Below, piece after piece: positions 54,895 to 64,000 of a stretch of 64,000 nucleotides of DNA. Every line of letters starts with the position of its first letter. Positions within the stretch are counted from its first letter, which is position 1. A program made the translations under genes and the position numbers. Source of the stretch: Ophioceras dolichostomum (Eukaryota; Ascomycota; Sordariomycetes; Magnaporthales; Ophioceraceae); the NCBI GenBank assembly GCA_003049485.1, contig PYST01000125.1:37907-101906 (forward strand), in the 5' to 3' direction. Below the pieces are notes generated by a model. The model did no database searches. It was not told the origin of the DNA and saw only the letters and a program-made list of their open reading frames with translations.

Positions 54895-56181
54895 GCTCAA
54901 TGTGGCAAGAGGGGGACGAAGAAGGGGCCTGCCTGGCTTACATGATCTTTCTTAGTGTCTGCATTTTGGATTTCATGGTTGCTTGGTGTTTAGAAAGTGT
55001 CGACAATGCTATTGTGTCTCGTTCATTTTCAAATCATCGGATTTGGTTTCTTTCCCTTCTTTCTAGAAAGAGAACGAAAGGCGAGAAAATGATGGTAAGA
55101 TTGTCAGGGAGGGATGCAGAAAGCGACGTTGTCCCTGCCAACGTATTTACACTCGGCGATTGTTGGAGATCATGGCAGGCGCCCGCCATGTCCAAGTTTG
55201 CAAGCCAGTGACGTTTCGGACAGTGGACGAGCCGTCTCTGGTCCGGCAATCCTTCACCATTCGGACCTCTTTTTTTTTCCCTCTCTTGCCCTTCGCGAAA
55301 CTTGGAAGATGTACCAGGGGATATCCTTATGCGGCAAAATATAACCCCCCCGTCTCGATTTTGGGTTTACCTTCATGTTGGTGCTTGGCATCGAATTATG
55401 ACGTCGCCGTCGAACAGTTCGGGGAACGCAAGCCTCCTGGACCACAGTAGGCATGTGTGACATTTTAGCTCACACTGTGTTCCTCGGTTGGAATTGGTAA
55501 GGAGCTCGATTCGAACAACTCGCTTATACAGTGTATTTTCTCCGCCAATGCCCTTACAGGCTTCGAAAGGTCTGGATCGGCCTGGTCCCGACACCATTTT
55601 GGAGCAGGAAGGAGGCCCGGAGGAATACCACCGGCAAGAGGAAGGTTCGACCTTGTACCCACGCACATGCAACTGGACTTTACATCGTGATAAGGTCCCC
55701 AATACACAGTAGTGACACCACTGCTGGCAGCATTCGCCCACGCTAATCCAGCAGCGCTGAATCTGCACTTCCAATGCTAGAAAAGCCCCGACCGTCTAGT
55801 CCCCTCTAGCTAGCGTCTTCAATAGATGAAACCGTTCACGTCCTCGTGGTTGCCCTTATACTGCGGACTTCTCCTCCGCCACAGACTGCGGCCGGGCGCT
55901 CGTCTCGCGCCATTGATGGAATGTGTCTTTGAGAGAAATCCCATCGGAATGAGTGAACAGGAGCAGTGTCCAAGCCGTCTACTCCTATATCACCTCCAGA
56001 TCTTGTCCTATCGCTTTACGATACGTTCCGAGTGATGCCGCCAGCTAGCCGGTCCGTTTGATCCGAAAACAGTCCGTTCTAGGAATGATCCAGCAGGCCG
56101 TGGAGAGGGGGTCTTCCCTTTGACAGCGGCGCTCGGGATCCAAACGCGCTCCAGCCGAACCAAGCCCACTCAGCCTCGCCG
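54895..56181. other. Divergent spacer before the histidine kinase
   Basis: 1.29 kb with no supported gene; overlapping short frames only. Promoters for both neighbours are expected here. Confidence 0.45.
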
Positions 56182-59100
56182 ATGGGTTACCACTCCTCCA
56201 TGGAGACGCTCCGGGAGCGAGAGACACTGAAGTAAATGCCTTGGGTTTTATGTCAAGTCCTTTCCTTCCCGTCCCATGTCCATTTTTTTCAGTCTCGGCT
56301 AATCGCTCACAACCGGGCTTCCTCGTTCCCCACGTCAGATACTATAACATCTATGATATGCACCCTGGAAGCCATGACAATCCAGCTTCGGCCGGCCACC
56401 CACAAGTCTGCCGCGACCAGGCACTCACGTCGTTCGCCCAGCTGGGAGCGTTCCGTCTCAACGCACGGAGGGCCCTGATCTCGCTCTTCGATAGTCAGTA
56501 TCAGTAAGTTTCTGGCAATCTCTTTACCACTCATCAGACTCCTTTCTGTCTGCCTGTACACGCCCCTCGTGAGCCGCGGCTGGTTTGACGGACAACCTGC
56601 CACTGACGGGTCTTTCCTTCATGGCAGATATGTCGTGGCAGAGGCGACGCGTTCCACCAGTCTAAGCACGGGGGCCACTCCTCACGAGGGCGACGAGCTC
56701 TGGCTCTCCTGTGGGGCTATCAAACGAACTTATGGCATCTGCGGCTCGGTCCTCACCAGCGTTATGGAGGCTCCTTTGGCAGCGGATCCCGGCGATGCTG
56801 AACTAGGATCGTCACCGACGGCGAGCCTCGATTCCGTCATGAACTGCAACGGCGCATCGGGCCTCGGGCCGGGTCCAGCAAGGCCCCTGACCAAGCCAGT
56901 GCCGCTCCCTGTGGTCGTCGTACCAGATCTGTCTTCGGACGAACGCTTTCAGACACGAGACTTCGTGATGGGCCCACCTCACAACCGGTTCTATGCCGGC
57001 GTGCCGATCCAAACACCTCGATGCATCAATATTGGCGTCCTCTGCGTGTTCGACGATCACCCTCGACGATCTGGTCTCACCGATGTGGAAACCGAGTTCT
57101 TGGTCGATATGTCGCAAACAATCATGACGCACCTGGAGGCCGATCGATTCCGGGCCGAGAGCCGCCGGAGCGAGCGCATGGTCAGGGGTCTTGGAAGCTT
57201 GTAGGCTACGTCTGATAACCTATCTTGCCCCCTTTCTCCCTTGCTTTCGGTCTATGTGATTGCCGATGCTGACTCGAGTCCCTCTCTCCGCTCCCAGCGT
57301 CGAGGGAAACGCAACATTGAGCGGCTGGTGGTCAAACCAAAATACCTCCTCGTTCCAGGGGACCTCTGGAGACGAAGGATGTCTGGACGCACGACAGCAG
57401 GACCTCGCAATCACCGCTCAGCCAGGGCAATCGCGTGCTGAAACTCTTCAGAGTGAACAGCACAGCGGTGGCCACGATCCGGGCAGGAGTCCCGGTTCTC
57501 GCCCGCGCGAATGGTCGAATCCGATAACGGTCACTAGCATCGACTCGCTGAGGTCACGTTTCTCGGCGGCCGATATCTACGGGAAGGAGGTCCGGCGTGT
57601 ATTTGACAAGGCAGCCAACGTGCTCCGCGAGTCAATCGAGGTTGAAGGCATTGTCTTCTTCGACGGAAACATCACTTCGTTTGGCGGCATGGTGGGCATG
57701 GTAGGCTCGCAGAAGGCCGAGTCGGACAGTGACGACTCAACCAACGCCCCGGCCCTGGCTCCACTCCTCGCTTCGCAAAGCGAGAGGACCCCAACTCTTG
57801 CCGAACCGGGGGCCACAACGGATCGGATGTGTCGGGTGCTGGCCTATTCCACTTCGGACGGATCGAGCATCAATCCGGGAGGTGATCCTAACTCGACCTT
57901 CGCGCTCCCTGAGAGTTTCCTCAAGGCGCTCCTGAGACGATATCCCAAGGGCAAGGTTTTCAACTTTGACGAGTACGGATTCTCGTTCTCGAGCGAGTCG
58001 GATGAACGCGATCCAGAGCTAGCTACTACCGCCCACACGGAGGGTATGCCTGGCTCCTCTTCCGCCGGGAAGCCGACGTCCGCATCCGCCGAGCGAAGGA
58101 AGAGGTCAAGAGAATATTCGCGGAAAAAGGAAGTCAGCCTTCTATCCAGAGTTCTTCCCGGGGCGCGAGCCGTTGTGTTGGTTCCTTTGTGGGACTCACA
58201 TCGCCAGAGATGGTTCGCCGGCGCCCTGGGCTGGACTCGTCGGCCCTCGCGCACCTTCACCGTCCGAGGAGAGCTGTCTTATCTATCGGCATTTGGCTCC
58301 ACACTGATGGCGCAGATAGCGCGTCTGGACGCCTTGCTGGCCGACCAAGCAAAGTCGGATGTACTGGGGGCCATCTCACACGAGTTGCGCAGCCCGCTGC
58401 ATGGCGCCCTCGGTGGCATTGAGATGCTGATGGACACAGACCTCGACAACGTCCAGAGGGACATCGTGGGCATAATCGAGACGTGCTCCAGGACACTGCT
58501 TGAGACAATCGACCACCTTTTGGAGTTCTCCAAGATCAACAACTTCAAGAAGGTCCAGACGCAGACCAGCCGAGTCGCGCATGCTCCGCTGAGACGTAGA
58601 CTAAGCCAGGGCGGCGCAAGTAATCACACGGTCGAGGCCGGGATGATGAGTCTTTCGGGAGTCGTCGACCTGTCAACGCTCGCCGAGGAGGTTCTTGAGA
58701 GTGTGTATGCCGGACACAACTTCCTGGGTCAGCAGGGCGCAGCTACCACTCCGTCCATCCGCGATGGGGTGTTCTCCGTGCACTCAGGTTCGCGCCCTGC
58801 CAGCCGCAGGATGTCGCACTTCAGCGACTATGGGCAACACCAACTGCAAGCAGACCTAGGCGGACAGGGGCAACCAGGACCGGACTGGGCCAGCCCGGGA
58901 GAGCAAGGAGGGCAGCGGTCTAGGAGTGGCTCGGCCCACTCGTCTTCTTCAGCTCCCCTGGCCTGGGCTGCCAACGTCGCTGTTGCTTTTGGGTTCCGGA
59001 CTATTGATGACGGGCCTGCCGGGCCGGGAGGGTGGTGTTTCAATACTCAGCCAGGTGCAATCACCCGGATCTTGATGAACCTGTTTGGAAACGCGCTCAA

Positions 59101-61057
59101 GTACACCGCAAGCGGTATCGTCAGAGTTACGGTGGCCAAGAAGATTACGAGCCAGAACGTCGAGGAAGGCGACGACCACAGCTCCGGCAACGAAGTCCGG
59201 CGCGCCGAGGTCATGCTGACTGTGGCTGATACCGGCAAGGGAATATCTGACGAATACCTCCGCCATCAACTGTACACTCCCTTCTCACAAGAAGACCGTC
59301 TGGCTCCGGGTACCGGCCTGGGCCTGAGCCTTGTCCACCACATGGTTCATGGCCTCGGCGGCCACATTGGAATCAGAAGCCGGCAGGGCATCGGCACCGA
59401 GGTGACTGTTACGCTGCCGCTGACTTGTGCCAACGAACCGACTCACAACGCAGCGTCTCCAACCTCGAGGAATGCGTTCGAAACTCTGAGGGCAAAACTC
59501 AACGGGCTAACAGTCGCGCTCGTGGGCTTTGTGGAAGCCGACGAGCGCCTGCCGCAAAGGCGATATTCCGAAATCCCCGATATTCCCGAAGCCACCTCGG
59601 AGGAGGGCATTGGCGAGTGTGCTGGCGAGGACAACCAAGGATGGCGCTTGCCACAACAGGACATAGAAGGCACTTGCCGGAAGTGGCTGAGACTCCAGGT
59701 CGTATCACCCGGCCGACTAGCTGATCGTCGTCGCAATGACGGTCATGGAGATAGCGGGACCGAAGGAGACACGACTCAGCCTATAGACGTGGCCGTGCCC
59801 AACATCTTCATCATTACTGAGACAGAGCTCGATCACCTCCCCGTAGGATGGGCCTCGGGGCTCCGACCGCTGCCGGCGGTGGTCGTGATCTGCCGGACCA
59901 CTTTGTCCGCTAAGTCTCGTTCCATTCTTTGTAAGGGATCGGAGCGGAGGTTTGAATGGACATCCCAGCCGTGAGGAACCCCCATTTCCTTGAAAGCCCC
60001 ATGCATATTCCCTCGACTGCCTGAGGCGAACGTGCTAACATCGCTGTGTCTTAGCTGTGGGCCTCGGAAGCTGGCCAGAGCCATCACGGCCGGGCTGAAG
60101 CGAATATCTCCCCAGGGTTTGCAGAAGGCTGCGCTAGCTGAAGAGGTCTCACATTCAGAGCAGACCCCCCCTGCTTCCCCGGACCAGCTCGGCATCTTCC
60201 AACTTAACAGACCGATCCACGAAGGCGCCATGGCGGCCTCCATTCCGACGATACCTTTGCCGTCAAGGCCACCGCTACGCTCCTGGTCGGCGAGTGCTGT
60301 CGTGGACGCAAGGGCGAACCGGACCACACACCAGTCGGCTGCCGCGTCGATGAATGCGTTTACCGCAGCCTCGCCAGCGTCAGGAGGAAAGGCTGCGGAA
60401 AGGAACAGCTTCCTTCTTGTGGAGGACAACGTCATAAATCTGAAGGTGAGCGAGTTCCTTTTCGTCAGCCAGGTCATTGGCCCCTTGTTCCTCGAATGTT
60501 TGAGACAAAGAGAGGCACAGACAGGCTACTTACCGGGATCACCATACACAGATTCTTGTCACATACATGAAGAGGATGGGCTACCTTCATGATACCGCCG
60601 CGGACGGGCTTCAGGCTCTAGAGACTTACAAAAGACACCACGGAAAGTACCGGTACATCCTCATGGGTGAGTTAGGTCTTGTCGCGCATAGAGCGAGTCA
60701 CCTGGAGTCGAGAGGCTGGCAAGATGGAAGATGAGCTGGCCAGGGCTAACCTTCCTCCCCCGGACAAATACAGATATTTCCATGCCTGTCATGGATGGCC
60801 TCACCGCTAGCCGTCACATCAGAAACTTCGAGCGCACGGCTCACATCCCGGCAACGACGATAATAGCCCTCACAGGGCTGGCCTCGGCTAATGCCCAGGA
60901 AGAGGCTTTCGCGAGCGGAATCGACCTCTTCTTGACCAAGCCGGTTAGCCTGAAGGAGCTCGGCGCCATCTTGACAAGAGACGAGGTCTCAACGACGGCT
61001 CAGGGACAGGGCGCGGCAGCGGCCACATCAACGACGGCTAGCAACATCCTAGATTAG
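56182..61057 (+). CDS. Hybrid histidine kinase with N-terminal GAF-type domain, 7 exons
   Basis: Two-component sensor that autophosphorylates on His and passes phosphate to its own receiver. Exons 56182-56231, 56339-56503, 56628-57200, 57298-59970, 60055-60445, 60552-60666, 60774-61057 sum to 4,251 nt (1,416 aa). Exon 1 is short (METLRERETLK) and joins YYNIYDMHPGS. A GAF-like domain (about 50-255) has FAQLGAFRLNARRALISLFD and FYAGVPIQTPRCINIGVLCV. The H-box AISHELRSPLHG has His623. The ATPase domain has NLFGNALKYT, DTGKGIS and GTGLGLS. Splicing at 59970/60055 gives SQPCGPRKLARA. The receiver has LLVEDNVINLK, phospho-acceptor Asp1323 in MDISMPVMDG, ALTG and TKPV. No membrane span, so cytosolic. 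Signal unknown; output should pass through Ypd1 to Ssk1/Skn7. Confidence 0.93.
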
Positions 61058-63368
61058 CTTTCGAATGGCCGGAAGCACGCTTTGTTCGATGGATCAGCGA
61101 GAGAGAGAGAGAAGGAAGAAAAAAGCAAAGAGAGAGCAGAGGGCTCGGTGAGAGAAAAGGGGAACAGAACGCGAAGTTGAAGGAAGAGTGTGTTTTCAGC
61201 CTTCCCAAGAGGCTTGTCGTTTCCGTGCACAATGCATATCACCTGCAAATAATGTGCCGTACAAGACATAATACGTAGATGCACATGTCGTCTGGAAGCC
61301 TCGGGGCCGCGATCTTCAAGATCGTCCAGGGAACGACTCTCAGACACGTGGGCGTGACATTGGCCCATTCAGAATCACACCCTTGGAAAGATGACGTCCA
61401 GAACACGTGGGTCTTCTAGCCTATCAGTACAACAGTGAGAATTACAGTGATCACTACCATGCAGACCTGCTGAACTGTTTGTGCCTCTGGAATGCCTGCT
61501 CAATAGCAGCCCCACATTATGCAGCACGTGCAATCAGGAAGGTCGAGACTGGATCGTCAGGCCAGGGGCACAGCTGCTGGGTACAGCTAGCTTCAGCTTG
61601 GCGGAAGAGATACGGTTTGGTCTGGAGAACTTGGCGAGCGTGGAGAGAGATAGCGCAAGCGAACCACATGCCCAGAAGAGGAGAAAAAAACGGAAAGCTG
61701 CCCGGTCTGGCGATTCTGGGCGACCGGCGGACCGTTGGGTTTTTTCTCTCGTGGTTTCTTGTCACCTTCCGGAAACATAATGGGATTTTCATTTTCTTCT
61801 TTTCCCCTCTTGTTGAGAGCCAACCAATGCCAGCCAGCCACTCTCACTCATCATTCATCACAGTCGCATTTGCTCGCACGCAGCTCGGCCAGCAGAGAGG
61901 GATTTCGGTCAAGGAAGCAGCTGTCGGATGCTGCTGCTGTGCGACAAGGGATAAAAAGCCTCCTGCAGACGAATGAGAGAGAAAAAAAAGTCTCTTGCAG
62001 AAGAGCTGAGTTCCATGTTTGCGTCTCAAATGAAGTCGTTAGCGCTGGTTGGCCCCTTGCTCCGTTGCTGGCCTCCTTGCCTCCCTTCCCTGCTGTCCTC
62101 CTGTCATCTCTCAATTACCCTACTCTCCCTCCCCTGGTGTGCTTTGACGCTGTCAATTCATTTGATGTCGCCTCTTTCGGCCACGCCAAACCGTTGAGTT
62201 CGATGACTGGTGGAGGCTCTGCAATCCTTTCTAGCTCCATCCGTATTCCAGAACCCTTTCCCCCCATGCTTTGTAATTGTGAGGGGAAGGGGGGCGATTG
62301 ATATTTGACAGATGAGGCCCAAAGTTTGGGGAGGGGGGAGAAGGGTTGCTTTGGCGTGTCGTTTCTTGATGATTTCTTTGTATACGGTTGCTTCGTATCG
62401 CCGGAATGTGATTCTCTGCGAGTGCAGATATTTGCACGATGCAGCAGCGACAGCAAGGGAGAAAGAAGCATTCAATGATGATGAGTATTAAGGGTTCCGG
62501 TCCTCTGATGAACCTCATCACAGCAAGGATGTAGCTTGCCATGCGAATGGATGAGATTGAGCCCCGTTCTCATATTCAGAGCTCTTATAGGTGGAAGTGG
62601 GAATATGCAGAAGTCTGTTTTCCTCCTCTGTCCAGGCCGCCGGCCACAATCGCAACAGGCAAGCAGTGTTGCAATGCTGCACGCACGCACACACACGCTT
62701 CTCTTTTTTTGGTCCTTGGCGCGGACCTGGGAGACCCCCGAGCCGAGCCAAAATCCTACGCCGATGCAACCATGATTGGCAACTGGATGCTTCTCCTGCC
62801 CGCCCCCCCTCCGCACTCCATTCCCGCCCATCAGTTTTCGTCAGCTTGCAGTCGGCTCAGCGCCCAATATTGGGAAGACCTTGGTGGCACCCATCCATTG
62901 GCGTTTGCCCCTCTCGGGCAGGTACCTCTGGACTCTGGCAGCGACTGGCAAGGTGGTCCCGCACCTCTATCTCAATACACTGAGTACCTATGCAGGAGGA
63001 ACCCCTGCCAGAGAAGCATGCCTGCATGCCATGCATACTCGCCTTGCCCTCGCCTTCTTCCATTCTAACCCTCCTGAGGCGTCCGGGGCCCTTGCTGCCG
63101 ACTAGACAGGAGAGGAGGACCTGAGATTCCAACTATGGACGGGTACATAAGGTGGGTAGCATCTAAACCCTCCTTCCCTGTATTGGCTCTCTTCTCTCCT
63201 CTTCTCTCTTCTCCTCCCTCAACCCGTCACCATCGTCGTCCAGCTTCGACCCTCTCTCTCTTCGTCCCTCGCTCCTGTTGACAGTTCAGAGCCTACCTAG
63301 CCCGTAACTTCCCAACTGCGCTTTTTACGAGCCGACCGTTCGAACCAAAAAAAAGTCAGCAGCCCAAG
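61058..63368. other. Long intergenic region before the secreted-protein gene
   Basis: 2.3 kb. A GA repeat (61096-61112) follows the kinase stop. The last 250 nt are CT-rich (for example 63180-63260), typical of the core promoter of a strongly expressed secreted-protein gene. No coding signal seen. Confidence 0.45.
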
Positions 63369-63982
63369 ATGAAGGCCGTCGCTGTTCTGTCCCTGGTCTC
63401 GGTCGCCCTGGCCGGCCTGCTCGACAAGCGGGAGTGCGCTGGAAACAACTGCAACCGCGCCATCACCGGTACCCGCGATGGTCTGCCCGCTACGTCTCTC
63501 CGCAGGGCCGACTGCTCCAGCTTCCAGCTGACCACAGTGACGCCTGCCCCGACGTGAGTGGCTTTCTTTCTCTCGTTTCTCGTTTATCAAGAGGAGGATG
63601 ACATGGGATACTGGAGGAAACCAAAAAGGGGTCATTGATGTGTAAACAGCACAAAGTGCCAAACTGCGCTTGTCTGGTGGCGGCGGAAACGAGGGCCTGT
63701 GATGAACTCTCGAAAAGCAGCTAACGCGACGAACAACGATCCAGCACCGTCACCATCACCGTCGATGACGCGGGCGTCACATATGCCAAGCGCGACATGG
63801 TCCTGGAGATCCGCCAGGCCACCGTCGTCCCCAGCGTCATGCCCGCCTACGCCACCCAATGCTCGTCGGCTGCCGCGTACGCCTCCGCCTGCAGCTGCTG
63901 GGGCATCACTCCCTCGGTCACCACTGCTCCCACGCCAACCGTCACCGTCACCACCACCATCGAGTACTGCGATGAGCTGTAA
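63369..63982 (+). CDS. Small secreted cysteine-containing protein
   Basis: Exons 63369-63553 and 63745-63982, 423 nt (140 aa). A clear signal peptide (MKAVAVLSLVSVALAG) is followed at once by LLDKRE, a dibasic Kex2-type site. Then CAGNNCNRAITGTRDGLPA, a start seen in many Sordariomycete secreted proteins of unknown role. Exon 2 has TVTITVDD, a second KR (TYAKRD), YATQCSSAAAYASACSCWGI, a Thr-rich VTTAPTPTVTVTTT run and the end EYCDEL. The branch point gctaac (63720) and acceptor (63742-63744) support the intron. The gene is complete just before the window ends. It could be a cell-wall, matrix or effector-type protein; size and cysteines alone do not decide. Confidence 0.82.
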
Positions 63983-64000
63983 GGGGCGGCTGGATGGTAT

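Noticed and set aside
59931..60055. Splice donor GTAAGG at 59932 in the histidine kinase
   Set aside because: It joins to the wrong phase and stops; the downstream donor at 59971 restores the conserved SQPCGPRKLARA segment.
1..64000. CRISPR array, operon, Shine-Dalgarno sites or riboswitches
   Set aside because: This is spliced eukaryotic DNA; no regularly spaced repeats or bacterial signals were seen.

Overview
The window is nuclear DNA of a filamentous ascomycete, most likely a Sordariomycete. Protein-coding genes are split by short introns (about 50-150 nt) with GT..AG ends and CTAAC-type branch points, codons are GC-rich, and the set includes fungal markers (Sey1, Mif2/CENP-C, Yme2, Emi1, a Zn2Cys6 regulator, a hybrid histidine kinase, a CYP52-clan P450). 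There are no operons; both strands are used. I rebuilt exons by hand from splice signals, frame continuity and family motifs, and nearly every model closes to a whole number of codons.

Layout. 0-18 kb is a normal gene region: SFL1-type heat-shock-factor regulator (+), a lysine-rich unknown (-), P450 (-), succinate-CoA ligase beta (+), fructosamine-kinase-like enzyme (+) and the ER-fusion GTPase Sey1 (+). 18.1-20.1 kb holds broken copies of a repeated gene family and a small hAT-type MITE, followed by a dienelactone hydrolase (-) and an Ssa-type HSP70 (+) with a perfect heat-shock element upstream. 26.3-30.6 kb is a second repeat island: one nearly full-length but interrupted copy of the same family plus an inverted fragment. 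30.7-39.3 kb returns to housekeeping genes: RNase H2 A (-), Mif2 (+), Emi1-like twin CX9C protein (-), Yme2 (+). 39.7-42.3 kb is a third relic area with two more MITEs and decayed coding pieces; related blocks recur, partly inverted, at 46.3-47.4 kb, beyond a Zn2Cys6 regulator (-). 47.4-51.4 kb has no gene I can support. The last 12.5 kb holds a single-pass membrane protein with three six-cysteine modules (+), a small serine-rich unknown (-), a 1,416-residue hybrid histidine kinase (+) and a small secreted protein (+).

The known genes are not a pathway. They cover stress transcription and chaperoning (SFL1-type factor, HSP70), mitochondrial functions (LSC2, Yme2, Emi1-like), genome maintenance (RNase H2, Mif2), ER shape (Sey1) and signalling at or near the cell surface (histidine kinase, cysteine-module membrane protein). 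The least explained content is the repeated gene family at 18.5-30.2 kb and the small hAT MITE family, one copy of which can be compared with an unoccupied paralogous site in the same window.
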